Assembly: GCA_028716225.1 (NCBI GenBank)
Contig: JAQUQE010000010.1
Location: 1-56,825 of the forward strand
Source: Dehalococcoidales bacterium
GTDB lineage: Bacteria > Chloroflexota > Dehalococcoidia > Dehalococcoidales > UBA5760
Direction of reading: 5' to 3'
Length of the DNA: 56,825 nt
Shown here: positions 38,359 through 47,411 of the stretch, piece by piece
Layout of the letters: the number at the start of each line of letters is the position of its first letter
How positions within the stretch are numbered: the stretch's first letter is position 1
Notes under the pieces: generated by a model
What the model saw: only the letters and a program-made list of their open reading frames with translations
The model's database searches: none
Told to the model about the DNA's origin: nothing
Made by a program: the position numbers and the translations under genes

Positions 38359-39001
38359 TGTTTCCTCCTTGCAACGACCGGATCCCCCATAACCGCTCTG
38401 CCTTTCGCACCGCAGACTCACTCATCAGTAATACCCGATGAGAAAGGATATCAACCACATTGAGCAGTTCAGCCGGCAGTGTTTTTACCTCGGGCAGATT
38501 ACGGGCTGATTTAACAACATTAACCTCCGGCTCACCGATAACTATCAGGGTTGAAGAGGCCACGCCCAGAGCCGCCAGCATACGCGTCACTTCCCTGGTT
38601 TTAGGCTCATCAAATTCAAGTTTTTCCAGGACTTTAAGCTCACCATCTCTGGCCCGTGCCGAAAGCATACACCGTAGCGCCAATTGACGCATCTTCTTCG
38701 GCATCGCCTGCCGGTAACTCCTCGGTTTAGGTCCAAAAACAACGCCACCTCCCCGGCGAAGGGGTGAACGTCGGCTGCCGGCTCGAGCGGAACCGGTATG
38801 CTTCTGACGATACAACTTCCGGCTAGAGCCGGTTACTTCACCACGGGTCTTGGTACTGACTGTACCCTGACGAGCATTTGCCTGCTGCCGCACCATCGCC
38901 TGGTGCACCACAGCTTCATTAAACGGCACCGCGAAAACCCGGTCGCTCACCTCAATACTTTTTACTATCTCCCCGGTAAGACTATAGACTGGAATCTGCA
39001 C
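38318..39001 (-). CDS. rplD: 50S ribosomal protein L4
   Basis: L4 (227 aa) binds 23S domain I and lines the exit tunnel. RQGTVSTKTRGEVTGSSRKLYRQKHTG and RRGGGVVFGPKPRSYRQAMPKKM are diagnostic. GTG start. The C-terminus extends about 20 residues past the usual end and overlaps rplW by 41 bases. Confidence 0.97.
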   Translation of the reverse strand: MQIPVYSLTGEIVKSIEVSDRVFAVPFNEAVVHQAMVRQQANARQGTVSTKTRGEVTGSSRKLYRQKHTGSARAGSRRSPLRRGGGVVFGPKPRSYRQAMPKKMRQLALRCMLSARARDGELKVLEKLEFDEPKTREVTRMLAALGVASSTLIVIGEPEVNVVKSARNLPEVKTLPAELLNVVDILSHRVLLMSESAVRKAERLWGIRSLQGGNSAPLPSVVPSANN

Positions 39002-39005
39002 GGTC

Positions 39006-39629
39006 TTACTTCCTTCCGCCTGACTTTCTTATTAACAGCAATCCGTTGCTAGCACCAGGTACCGCTCCCTTGACCAACAGCAGGTTACGCTCCGGATCAG
39101 TCTGAAATACCTCCAGCTTACGCACGGTAACCCGCTGATGGCCCATATGACCGGCCATCAGTGTCCCTCTCAAAACCCTGCCCGGAGAAGTAGTAGCACC
39201 GATAGAACCCGGATGACGGTGCCGATCCGACTGTCCGTGCGTCTTCGGCCCGCCGGCAAAGCCATGCCGCTTCACAACACCGGCGAAGCCTTTACCCTTG
39301 GACACCCCGGTAACATCAACCAGGTCACCCTCCTGAAACAGGCTAACATCAATCTTATCCCCTACCTGAACACCATCAATATCATCGGTCTTAAATTCCC
39401 TCAGGTACCGAAACTGACCCAAATCCTTGAGGTGCCCCCGCTGAGGAGAACTAAGCCGCTTCGCCTGACCAAACCCGATCTGAAGGGCATTATACCCCTC
39501 CCTGGCCATCGTCTTAACCTGCACTACAGCACACGGGCCGGCCTCAATAGCAGTTACCGCCTCCACCCTCCCGTTGTCCCTAAATATCTGGGTCATGCCC
39601 AGTTTTTTACCAATAATACCTTGCGTCAT
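39006..39629 (-). CDS. rplC: 50S ribosomal protein L3
   Basis: L3 (about 207 aa) helps initiate 50S assembly. GIIGKKLGMTQIF at the N-terminus and GVVKRHGFAGGPKTHGQSDRHR with PGSIGATTSPGRV are landmarks. ATG at 39629 gives the standard N-terminus; an in-frame ATG at 39641 is also possible. Neither has a strong SD. Confidence 0.97.
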   Translation of the reverse strand: MTQGIIGKKLGMTQIFRDNGRVEAVTAIEAGPCAVVQVKTMAREGYNALQIGFGQAKRLSSPQRGHLKDLGQFRYLREFKTDDIDGVQVGDKIDVSLFQEGDLVDVTGVSKGKGFAGVVKRHGFAGGPKTHGQSDRHRHPGSIGATTSPGRVLRGTLMAGHMGHQRVTVRKLEVFQTDPERNLLLVKGAVPGASNGLLLIRKSGGRK

Positions 39630-39663
39630 GTCCTCATTCATCCTGGTTTAGTAGATGCATCTC

Positions 39664-39972
39664 TTATAACCTGATATCTATATCAACCCCCGAGGGCAGG
39701 CTCAGCTTGGCCAGAGCGTCTATCGTCTTGGAGGTCGACTCAATAATATCAATCAAACGCTTATGAGTCCGAATCTCAAACTGCTCCTGGGAGTCTTTAT
39801 CGGTAAAAGTTGAGCGGATAACACTGAACTTTTCAATACGGGTAGGCAGCGGCAACGGTCCGCTAACCACAGCCCCGGTCCGCTCTACCGCCTCGACTAT
39901 CTGCATGGCAGACAAGTCGAGTATCTTATGGTCAAATCCCTTTAACTTGATACGAATCTTCTGTTTGGGCAT
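39664..39972 (-). CDS. rpsJ: 30S ribosomal protein S10
   Basis: S10 (102 aa) belongs to the 30S head and has a role in antitermination (NusE). [30 protein letters not shown] and [12 protein letters not shown] are diagnostic. It follows fusA after a 114-bp gap with no tuf gene in between. Confidence 0.98.
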   Translation of the reverse strand: MPKQKIRIKLKGFDHKILDLSAMQIVEAVERTGAVVSGPLPLPTRIEKFSVIRSTFTDKDSQEQFEIRTHKRLIDIIESTSKTIDALAKLSLPSGVDIDIRL

Positions 39973-40086
39973 AGAACAAACACCCCAGAATCTTTATTAA
40001 CCTTTATTAAAACCCTAAACCAGCCTGACCAAGCACAACTCTGCCACGCTGTATTTTAAGGTTTTCATCCCGGCTCCGGCAGTGAC

Positions 40087-42168
40087 CTATTCCCTGCCGG
40101 CAGTCTTAACCTTCTCTGCCAGCCCCGCCGGCAGCCTATCGTAATGCTCAAACCTCATTGAATGAGTGGCCCTACCCTGAGTCAACGACCTGAGAGCAGA
40201 GGCATAACCGAACATCTCCGCCAGCGGTATCAAAGCACGAACAATACTTAACTCATTATTTGTCTCTATCACCTCAACATGGCCGCGTCTCGTGTTAACA
40301 TCACCGATAATATCACCGAGAAACTCTTCGGGAGTGCTCACTTCCAGCCTCATAACCGGCTCAAGCAAGACCGGCTTGGCCCTGCTGACACAACTCTTCA
40401 GGGCTATCGAGCCAGCCATCTTAAAGGCTATATCCGAAGAGTCGACCTCATGGTAACTGCCGTCATAAAGGGTTATCTTAATATCGACTATCGGGTAACC
40501 AGCAAACACTCCGGTCTCGACTGCCTCTTTAACCCCAGCCTCTACCGCAGGTATATACTGCTTGGGGATGACTCCGCTCTTAATCTGGTCGACAAACTGG
40601 ATGCCAGTGCCACGCTCTCCCGGCTCAACCTCAAGATAGACGTGGCCATACTGACCATGACCACCGCTCTGCCTGACAAATTTACCCTCAGACTTGGCCG
40701 GTACGGTTATCGTTTCTTTATAAGCAACCCAGGGCCTTCCCACCTTGGCTCCAACCTTAAATTCACTAAACAGTCTGCCTACAATGACCTCCAGGTGGAG
40801 CTCACCCATACCAGAAATGACAGTCTGTCCTGTCTCACTATTGTGGTCTACTTTAAAAGTAGGATCCTCCTCGGCCAGTTTGTTTAAGGCCTCTCCTATC
40901 CTGTCCTGATCGACCCGGCTCTTAGGCTCGATAGCGACCGAGACCACCGGCTCGGGGAAACGGATAGACTCAAGCAAAATCGGCTTCGAAGCACTGCATA
41001 GAGTATCTCCGGTAAAGGTATCCTTAAGCCCCAGGGTAGCTACAATGGACCCGGTGTCCGCCTCCTCTATTTCCTCACGGCGGTTGGCATGCATCAGCAA
41101 CAGCCGCCCGATCCGTTCTTTTTTATCCCGGGCGGAATTAAAAACCTGAACTCCAGCCCTTACCGTACCCGAATAGACCCTTAAATAGACTAACCGGCCC
41201 ATAAAAAGATCGGTAACTACCTTAAAAGCCAGTGCGCAAAAGGGAGCGTCGTCCTGAGCCGGACGGGTAACTTCATCTCCCTGCTTGGTAGTAACGGCCC
41301 TTACCGGCGGCACATCCAGCGGAGAAGGAAGATAGTCCGCCACAGCATCGAGCAGCAACTGAATCCCCTTGTTCCTCAGGGCGCTGCCACAGAGAACAGG
41401 CACGCCCCGATTGGCCAGGGTCACCTTTCTCAACGCTGACCTCAACATATCAGGAGCAATCTCCTTACCGTCAAGATAGGCCTCCATAACATGGTCATCA
41501 ACCTCGGCCACTTTCTCGATTAACTCCTTACGAAACTGGCTGCACCTTGCCCGCTCCGACTCCGGAACAGGCATCCCCTCCGGCTCTGAATCGGGGTTGC
41601 CATCAAAACACCATAACTTATTCTCTACTATGTCAATAACACCCGTAAATGACGACTCAGCGCCTAAAGGCAGCTGAACCACCAGGGGATTGGCTTTCAA
41701 ACGCTGTTCGATCATAGATAAGACACGCCGAAAGTCAGCACCAATCCGATCCATCTTATTGATAAAGCAAATTCGGGGTACATGGTACCGGTCGGCCTGC
41801 CGCCAGACGACCTCCGACTGGGCCTCAACCCCGGCAACACCGTCAAAGACCACCACTCCTCCATCAAGTACCCGCAGACTGCGCTCGACCTCGGCAGTGA
41901 AATCAACATGACCGGGAGTATCGATGATATTTATACGATGCCCTCCCCACAAGCAGGTAGTGGCTGCCGCCGTAATCGTAATACCTCGCTCCCTCTCCTG
42001 ATCCATCCAGTCCATCACGGCAGTACCCTCATGCACCTCACCAATCTTATAGGTGCGCCCGGTGTAGTAAAGTATTCTTTCCGTGACGGTAGTCTTACCG
42101 GCATCAATATGAGCGATAATAGCTATGTTTCGTATACGGTCTAAGGGAAAACTTCTCGGCTTAGCCAT
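40087..42168 (-). CDS. fusA: Elongation factor G
   Basis: EF-G (693 aa) is the GTPase that drives translocation. G1 [21 protein letters not shown]3 DTPGHVDF and G4 NKMD are intact; domain IV has [15 protein letters not shown] and domain V follows. The real start is ATG at 42168 ([14 protein letters not shown]) with GAGG upstream; longer in-frame extensions to 42429 run over rpsG and are not credible. Part of the str segment. Confidence 0.98.
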   Translation of the reverse strand: MAKPRSFPLDRIRNIAIIAHIDAGKTTVTERILYYTGRTYKIGEVHEGTAVMDWMDQERERGITITAAATTCLWGGHRINIIDTPGHVDFTAEVERSLRVLDGGVVVFDGVAGVEAQSEVVWRQADRYHVPRICFINKMDRIGADFRRVLSMIEQRLKANPLVVQLPLGAESSFTGVIDIVENKLWCFDGNPDSEPEGMPVPESERARCSQFRKELIEKVAEVDDHVMEAYLDGKEIAPDMLRSALRKVTLANRGVPVLCGSALRNKGIQLLLDAVADYLPSPLDVPPVRAVTTKQGDEVTRPAQDDAPFCALAFKVVTDLFMGRLVYLRVYSGTVRAGVQVFNSARDKKERIGRLLLMHANRREEIEEADTGSIVATLGLKDTFTGDTLCSASKPILLESIRFPEPVVSVAIEPKSRVDQDRIGEALNKLAEEDPTFKVDHNSETGQTVISGMGELHLEVIVGRLFSEFKVGAKVGRPWVAYKETITVPAKSEGKFVRQSGGHGQYGHVYLEVEPGERGTGIQFVDQIKSGVIPKQYIPAVEAGVKEAVETGVFAGYPIVDIKITLYDGSYHEVDSSDIAFKMAGSIALKSCVSRAKPVLLEPVMRLEVSTPEEFLGDIIGDVNTRRGHVEVIETNNELSIVRALIPLAEMFGYASALRSLTQGRATHSMRFEHYDRLPAGLAEKVKTAGRE

Positions 42169-42241
42169 ATCCTCTACTCTACACTTTACTGGTATTGAGT
42201 TATTCACTAAAGTACTGGAGCAACTAATTTTAATTACCCCC

Positions 42242-42712
42242 TCACCAACGATAATGGGCAAAGGCCTTGTTAGCCTCGGCCATCTTATGGGTATCCTCTC
42301 TTTTCTTGACAGTGACACCCTGCCCCTTAGCAGCATCACCAAGCTCAGCAGCCAGCCGCTCCGCCATAGGCTTACCTTTCCTGGCTCTAGTCGACTTTGC
42401 CAGCCAGCGCAAAGCCAGGGAAAGGCCACGATCGGAACGCACCTCTATCGGCACCTGATAGGTAGCACCACCAACCCGGCGCGCCTTAACCTCAAGCAAA
42501 GGAATGGTATTCTTCAGCGCCTGCTCCAAAATAGAGACCGGATCTTTCGACTCCTGCTGCTCCAGAATCTGCAGGGCACCATACACAATCTTCTCCGCCT
42601 TACTCTTCTTACCGTCCAGCATTATCCGGTTAATCAACCTAGACACGTTAACGCTGCTATACCTAGCATCAGGAGCCATCTCTTTTTTGATAACTCGGGC
42701 TCGCCTTGGCAT
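42242..42712 (-). CDS. rpsG: 30S ribosomal protein S7
   Basis: S7 (156 aa) is the head-assembly initiator and usual str operon repressor. [42 protein letters not shown] and the C-terminal [20 protein letters not shown] are diagnostic. Confidence 0.98.
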   Translation of the reverse strand: MPRRARVIKKEMAPDARYSSVNVSRLINRIMLDGKKSKAEKIVYGALQILEQQESKDPVSILEQALKNTIPLLEVKARRVGGATYQVPIEVRSDRGLSLALRWLAKSTRARKGKPMAERLAAELGDAAKGQGVTVKKREDTHKMAEANKAFAHYRW

Positions 42713-42726
42713 ATTACCCCCTTAAA

Positions 42727-43158
42727 TCAGGAAGCCTCAGCCGTCGCTTTGGCTCGTTTACTTCCATACTTACTACGACCCTGGCGGCGATTAGATACGC
42801 CACTGGCATCCAGGGCTCCACGGACGATATGATACCGGACACCCGGCAAATCCCTCACCCTGCCGCCACGAATCAGGACTACCGAGTGTTCCTGCAATTC
42901 ATGCCCCTCGCCGGGAATATAGGCCAGTACCTCCATGTGGTTAGTCAGACGCACCTTAGCAATCTTACGCAATGCCGAGTTGGGCTTCTTCGGAGTAGTG
43001 GTTTTGACATAGATACAAACCCCGCGCTTCTGCGGAGAGCCTTTCCCGGCTACCCTCTTATTCTTCAGGGAATTATAGATAAAGCGCAATGCCGGCGTCC
43101 TGGTCTTCTTGGTAACCCTCTTACGCCCCTTACGAATAAGCTGATTGACTGTAGGCAA
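42727..43158 (-). CDS. rpsL: 30S ribosomal protein S12
   Basis: S12 (143 aa) monitors codon-anticodon fit. The streptomycin-site loop [21 protein letters not shown] and [20 protein letters not shown] are present. The segment [27 protein letters not shown] differs from the common PALxGxPQKRG by an insertion. This is the first gene of the superoperon, with a promoter upstream. Confidence 0.97.
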   Translation of the reverse strand: MPTVNQLIRKGRKRVTKKTRTPALRFIYNSLKNKRVAGKGSPQKRGVCIYVKTTTPKKPNSALRKIAKVRLTNHMEVLAYIPGEGHELQEHSVVLIRGGRVRDLPGVRYHIVRGALDASGVSNRRQGRSKYGSKRAKATAEAS

Positions 43159-43184
43159 CTATCTCCTCCTATATCCCCACAATT

Positions 43185-43214
43185 TTAATGGATGAGCTTT
43201 AGCTCATCCATTAA
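43185..43214 (-). promoter_or_regulatory. Perfect 14-bp palindrome in the rpsL leader
   Basis: Bases 43185-43198 are perfectly complementary to 43201-43214 with a 2-base spacer, predicting a strong hairpin about 27 bases upstream of the rpsL ATG and within the transcribed leader. No T-run follows on the minus strand, so it does not look like a simple attenuator. A regulatory RNA structure or a protein operator is possible. Confidence 0.45.
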
Positions 43215-43289
43215 GATACAAACGATAGATCGAGCGGTAAAGCCCAATCTATCCTCTCCTATCTGTAACCGCCGAAAGCTAACGTATGA

Positions 43290-43318
43290 GTCTAACACAG
43301 CCAGAAAGAAAATGTCAA
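43290..43318 (-). promoter_or_regulatory. Promoter of the translation superoperon
   Basis: On the minus strand, a perfect TTGACA (43318-43313) is followed after exactly 17 bases by TTAGAC (43295-43290). It lies 130-160 bases upstream of rpsL, giving a leader of about 125 bases that contains the 14-bp palindrome. Confidence 0.65.
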
Positions 43319-43417
43319 CATCCATACAGAGGGTATTCAAGGTATTCCACACCCCCATCCCCGGCATCTTCTCGTCCTGAATTAAGGAAAGGGCAAGGAA
43401 ATACCCCGATACTATAG

Positions 43418-43933
43418 CTAGTCTATATTCTCGTTCTGGTAGGCACCCTGATAACCCTCGGTCTCGCCGCTCAGCCACAGGAAGACAAGCTGAACAACCC
43501 TGGCATCCTTCTGTAAACGAAACCCCTGTGAATTATAGACCACCATCAGCGACTGGGAACGGCCACAGTAGCCGGCATCCCATACCGCGGTACCCACGGT
43601 AACCCCGCAACGGAGCAGGCTCGACCGGGGTCTGGCCAGTGCCATAACATTGTTGGGCAGGTGCACAATCTCATTATAGGTAATCAGGTAGATGCCGGGT
43701 ATCAAATCAATAAAACCCAGTCCATCAAAGGCCAGTGGTGCCAATCCCGGCAGCTGCCTCTCGGCATTCTTCACCGCTATTTTACCCGACGATTCAAGTA
43801 AGGCCACCTCACGCAGGGTCAGATCAATACCGTTCGGCTGGACCTGCTCATCAAGGTTCAGGTAGCTCTCAACCAGAGGCGGTTTCCGGTCAAGCAACCT
43901 GTAGATTTCCTGTCGTGACAAAACAGCTGACAT
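43418..43933 (-). CDS. dUTPase / dCTP deaminase-like protein
   Basis: This 171-aa member of the dUTPase/dCTP deaminase superfamily has PNGIDLTLREV near the N-terminus, ARPRSSLLRCGV (phosphate-binding), and GTAVWDAGYCGRSQSLMVVYN (Asp in WDAGY). The glutamate usual in dCTP deaminase (TLEL-type strand) is not seen, so dUTP hydrolysis is more likely than deamination. The start is ATG at 43933, sharing a base with the stop of a 25-codon leader ORF (TGATG). It lies upstream of the rpsL promoter on the same strand. Confidence 0.85.
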   Translation of the reverse strand: MSAVLSRQEIYRLLDRKPPLVESYLNLDEQVQPNGIDLTLREVALLESSGKIAVKNAERQLPGLAPLAFDGLGFIDLIPGIYLITYNEIVHLPNNVMALARPRSSLLRCGVTVGTAVWDAGYCGRSQSLMVVYNSQGFRLQKDARVVQLVFLWLSGETEGYQGAYQNENID

Positions 43934-44010
43934 CACAAAACTTCCTTCCCCTCACTAATCGTCAAGAAACCGCCACGAATCGCAGCATTGTTCATCTTCG
44001 CCAAAAACAT
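43933..44010 (-). CDS. 25-codon leader ORF coupled to the dUTPase-like gene
   Basis: A small ORF (MFLAKMNNAAIRGGFLTISE...) starts with ATG preceded by GAGGGATAAACC, a usable SD, and its TGA overlaps the dUTPase-like ATG. It may be a coupling leader or a small peptide. No family is recognised. Confidence 0.35.
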   Translation of the reverse strand: MFLAKMNNAAIRGGFLTISEGKEVL

Positions 44011-44056
44011 GGTTTATCCCTCTTTTCGCCGAATACTATGGAAAGACCCCTGCCCG

Positions 44057-44545
44057 CTATCCCGGGTGCCTTAAGTGCGATTTGATCGCTTTCCTGGTTT
44101 CTTTTACGATTGCGTCGTGATGCCTTTTACCCGTCCTTACGGCAAAGGAATCAACGACTATTCCGGAACGCTTCTGCACCTTTAAAGTGATATTACTGAC
44201 CGCCTTCCTATATTCCTCACCACCCATAGTGAAGAAAACGATTACCTTCCTATTCTTGAAATCCGTACTGCTAATGAAAGCATTCATTGCCGGCACCGGT
44301 CTTGATGCCCAGACAGGAGAACCCAGGAATATCAAATCGTAGTCATGCACATCCAACGCAACCGGTTTTATCTCGCTGCACTTGTCCCTGAACGCCGCGA
44401 AACCACCGGTCATATAGGCAAGGAACCTGTTTCTCTTCCTTGTTTCTTCCACTCTGCAGAGGTCCGCTTTCAACTCCTTCGCCATCGTTTTAGCTACTAT
44501 TTCCGTATTACCAGACAACGAATAGAATACTACAAGCTTTTTCAT
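44057..44545 (-). CDS. Flavodoxin-family protein
   Basis: This 162-aa protein has the FMN phosphate loop FYSLSGNTEIVAK at residues 6-18 and a conserved GSPVWASRPVPAMNAF in the middle. It probably binds FMN and acts in electron transfer or as a small NAD(P)H-dependent reductase; the partner is unknown. A strong GAGGAGGTACT SD is present. The C-terminus ends in a basic helix. Confidence 0.85.
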   Translation of the reverse strand: MKKLVVFYSLSGNTEIVAKTMAKELKADLCRVEETRKRNRFLAYMTGGFAAFRDKCSEIKPVALDVHDYDLIFLGSPVWASRPVPAMNAFISSTDFKNRKVIVFFTMGGEEYRKAVSNITLKVQKRSGIVVDSFAVRTGKRHHDAIVKETRKAIKSHLRHPG

Positions 44546-44623
44546 AGTACCTCCTCGACAGCATTGACAACGGCTGGATTTGAACCGGCGGCCGGAGTCT
44601 TGGCCGGTCAGCTTCAGTCAAAT

Positions 44624-45586
44624 TCAGGATGCTTTTTTGATTATTTTATTCCCTTCACGCGACCATTTCATAGATAAATAATCGCTCGCGTCAAGAAGGC
44701 CCTGGAGAGTCTTATATTGAGAAGCACTAAGCTTATCAACACCGAGAATCTTTGCCACCTGTAAAGCAGCTATCGGGCCGGGAATAAAGCCATCGTGCTG
44801 ATTAGCTCGCTTCGACCATTCTCTATCAACCTGCTCTGCCAAATCCTTAATCGGTAAATGCACAGCAGTAAGAGACTCTTCCGCAGGCTCAATTTCCACG
44901 TCGCCAGGGCCCTTTGGCCGAATAAGCCTTAAGCTTGAGGAAGCTTCCAGAAACTTAGTAAAGGTAGAATGCCCGTAAGAACGGTAGTCGAAGCTCGGGT
45001 CCAGACGTAGAATTGTTTGGTGCAGTTTGCTTCCTAACACTCTGCCATGCTCATTGATAGATGCCATTAGAGCTCGCTTAATGATATTTTCTATCTCCCT
45101 TTCCCGAGCAGGTGACGGCCCTTTAGTTTTACTGATACTCTTATCTAAATCGAGGTCCAGGTACCGATCGCACGCTTTTATGAGAGTATTCGGTGCCTTC
45201 TTCTTCTCTCCCGCGCCGAATACCGTCTTTCCCGCCGAGCGCAACTTACTAACGAGGGGAACAAAGTCGCTGTCTGCGGACACGATAACAAAGGTATTTA
45301 CCGGAGACGTATAAAGCAGATCTACCGCATCGATTACCAATCTGATATCGCTGGAATTCTTGCCACCCGATTTCGACCGGAATAACTGGATGGGTTCAAT
45401 GCCCAGTTCAAAAAGCTGGTCGCGTTTATTTTTCTCAACGGACCAATCCGCATACGCTCTCTTTACGATTATTCTGCCGACATCGGATATTTGGTCGAAT
45501 AGCCACTGAATTGAGCCTAAACCAACGTTCTCCAGATCAATCAGTACTGCGATTTGTCTATCAATAAACTGCTCCCTATTATCCAT
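44624..45586 (-). CDS. NYN domain protein with OST-HTH/LOTUS domain
   Basis: This 320-aa protein has an N-terminal PIN-like NYN domain. Acidic residues sit in AVLIDLENVGL (D17, E19), SDIRLVIDAVDLL and IVSADSDFVPLVSKL, the pattern of LabA/limkain-type metal-dependent ribonucleases. Residues of about 165-235 (REIENIIKRALMASIN...STFTKFLEAS) look like an OST-HTH/LOTUS RNA-binding domain. AGGAGGTAGC SD is near the ATG. A role in RNA processing or decay is inferred from the family. Confidence 0.85.
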   Translation of the reverse strand: MDNREQFIDRQIAVLIDLENVGLGSIQWLFDQISDVGRIIVKRAYADWSVEKNKRDQLFELGIEPIQLFRSKSGGKNSSDIRLVIDAVDLLYTSPVNTFVIVSADSDFVPLVSKLRSAGKTVFGAGEKKKAPNTLIKACDRYLDLDLDKSISKTKGPSPAREREIENIIKRALMASINEHGRVLGSKLHQTILRLDPSFDYRSYGHSTFTKFLEASSSLRLIRPKGPGDVEIEPAEESLTAVHLPIKDLAEQVDREWSKRANQHDGFIPGPIAALQVAKILGVDKLSASQYKTLQGLLDASDYLSMKWSREGNKIIKKAS

Positions 45587-45816
45587 ATCAAGCTACCTCC
45601 TCATGCTCATATTGACCAAATAATATATCCTGGCTCCCGAATTTTCAAGAAACAATAATAAGATGTCTATTAGATCAGGGCTATCCCCGTATTTATCCCG
45701 GTCTGCTTGATACATATGGTAGACTCCGTAGAGGGGCAAGAATGAACTTTAAGGTAAGTAAGTAATATGATATATTCAAGTATCGATATCATGATGATTG
45801 GTCAGAAGGTTAAGAA

Positions 45817-46731
45817 ATGAAGCCAGACCCGATTGAAATTAACGAGGACATACTGCAAACAATCGGGAATACTCCTATGGTCAGGATCAACAGGTTAAAC
45901 CCGAACAGTAACGCTACGATATATGCCAAACTCGAAGGGCTAAATCCCACCGGAAGCATAAAAGACAGGATTGCCTTGGAGATGATCCAGCAAGCTGAGG
46001 CGGAGGCCAAACTGACAAAAGGGAAAACCATCATTGAGCCAACCTCGGGAAATACCGGGGTGGCACTGGCGATGATCGGAGCAATAAAGGGCTACCGGGT
46101 CGAAATAGTAATGAGCGATACCGTCTCTGTAGAGAGAATACAAATGATCAAAGCATTCGGTGGCAAGGTGACTCTGACCGAAGGCAAACTAGGCACCGAC
46201 GGAGCCATTATGAAAGCAAGGGAATTGGTCAGAGAACACCCCGAGAAGTATTTCATGCCGGACCAGTTTTCCAACGAATACAACAAGCTTGCTCACTACA
46301 GGATGACCGGAGAAGAGATATGGAAACAGACTAACGGCAAGATAGACTATTTTGTTTCATCGATCGGAACCTCGGGTACAATTATGGGGGTGGGGAAAGC
46401 CCTCAAGAGACATAACCCACAAATCAAGGTAGTCAGTGCACATCCGGTAAAGGGACATTATATCCAGGGACTCAAGAATATGGAAGAAGCAATCGTCCCC
46501 TCACTATATGACCCGTCTCAGATCGACATCACCATCATGATAGAGACGGAGCAAGCCTATGAGACGGCCAGACAAATTGTCAGAAACGAGGGGATTTTCG
46601 TCGGGATGAGCAGCGGCGCGGCAATGTATGCCGCTGTCGAAATCGCCAGGCAAATAGAGGCGGGCACAGTAGTGGTTATCTTTCCGGACCGGGGAGAGAA
46701 ATACTTAAGTACCAAACTATTTAGCGTATAG
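45817..46731 (+). CDS. cysK: Cysteine synthase (O-acetylserine sulfhydrylase)
   Basis: This 304-aa PLP enzyme makes cysteine from O-acetylserine and sulfide. The PLP lysine is in LNPTGSIKDRIAL, the substrate loop is PTSGNTGVALAMI, and the phosphate loop is GTSGTIMGVG. C-terminal MSSGAAMYAA and FPDRGEKY are typical. The sequence is of the CysK/CysM type; the choice of sulfur donor cannot be read. AGAAGG SD upstream. Confidence 0.92.
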   Translation: MKPDPIEINEDILQTIGNTPMVRINRLNPNSNATIYAKLEGLNPTGSIKDRIALEMIQQAEAEAKLTKGKTIIEPTSGNTGVALAMIGAIKGYRVEIVMSDTVSVERIQMIKAFGGKVTLTEGKLGTDGAIMKARELVREHPEKYFMPDQFSNEYNKLAHYRMTGEEIWKQTNGKIDYFVSSIGTSGTIMGVGKALKRHNPQIKVVSAHPVKGHYIQGLKNMEEAIVPSLYDPSQIDITIMIETEQAYETARQIVRNEGIFVGMSSGAAMYAAVEIARQIEAGTVVVIFPDRGEKYLSTKLFSV

Positions 46732-46781
46732 AACAGGAATCATAAATATATAATGGTAGCAGAAACATAAGGAGGACCGGA

Positions 46782-47243
46782 ATGTGGAAAGATTTTAAGA
46801 CCTTCATTATGAGGGGCAATGTGGTCGACATGGCCGTCGGTATCATTATCGGTATTGCTTTCGGTGCTATCGTTAATTCAGCGGTCAAAGACATCATCAT
46901 GCCGCCAATCGGAATGGCCCTCGGTAATATGGACTTCGCCAATCTTTTTACAGTGCTTAAATCGGGCAGTGTCCCGGGGCCATATCTGACTCTTGCCGAC
47001 GCCCAGGCAGCCGGAGCAGTCACCATCAACTACGGACTATTCGTCAACACTATCGTCAACTTCTTGATAGTAGCCGCGGTCGTCTTCTTTCTTATCATTC
47101 GACCGATAGCCCGTATGCAAGCAAAGAAGAAGGCCGCTGAAGCACCGGCGCCGATAACCAAGGAATGTCCTTTTTGCTTCACCAGCATTCCCATTAAGGC
47201 AACCCGCTGTCCGAATTGCACTTCACCGTTAACCGGAAACTAG
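46782..47243 (+). CDS. mscL: Large-conductance mechanosensitive channel with zinc-ribbon tail
   Basis: MscL (153 aa) is a homopentameric osmotic safety valve. MWKDFKTFIMRGNVVDMAVGII begins the N-terminal helix and TM1 (GIIIGIAFGAIVNSAVKDIIMPP); TM2 is around VNFLIVAAVVFFLIIRPIARM. The C-terminus carries CPFCFTSIPIKATRCPNC, a four-cysteine zinc ribbon not found in E. coli MscL. AAGGAGG SD is 6 bases from ATG. It lies 50 bp after cysK. Confidence 0.95.
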   Translation: MWKDFKTFIMRGNVVDMAVGIIIGIAFGAIVNSAVKDIIMPPIGMALGNMDFANLFTVLKSGSVPGPYLTLADAQAAGAVTINYGLFVNTIVNFLIVAAVVFFLIIRPIARMQAKKKAAEAPAPITKECPFCFTSIPIKATRCPNCTSPLTGN

Positions 47244-47411
47244 GAATCAGGATAAAGTACTATCGGCTGACTTGAGGGCACTTAACGGCCGGAGTGATGG
47301 TATTACTCTTTGAGCCAGGCTGACCCGGCTTGATAACCTGCTATCATTGAGCCGGTAGCCCGGGTGAGTTGTGCGATGACCCCGGAGGTCCGGCCTGTAA
47401 TTTATACCAAC

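Noticed and set aside
40087-42429. 780-aa version of EF-G
   Set aside because: The first 87 residues run into rpsG and are unlike EF-G; the family start is at 42168.
42125-42832. 235-aa plus-strand ORF across fusA, rpsG and rpsL
   Set aside because: Antisense shadow of three well-supported ribosomal genes.
44555-44610. tRNA-like T-arm (GGTTCAAATCC on the minus strand)
   Set aside because: The T-stem has a mismatch and no acceptor, D or anticodon arms could be folded around it. A 14-base copy of part of it near 50750 also has no tRNA context.
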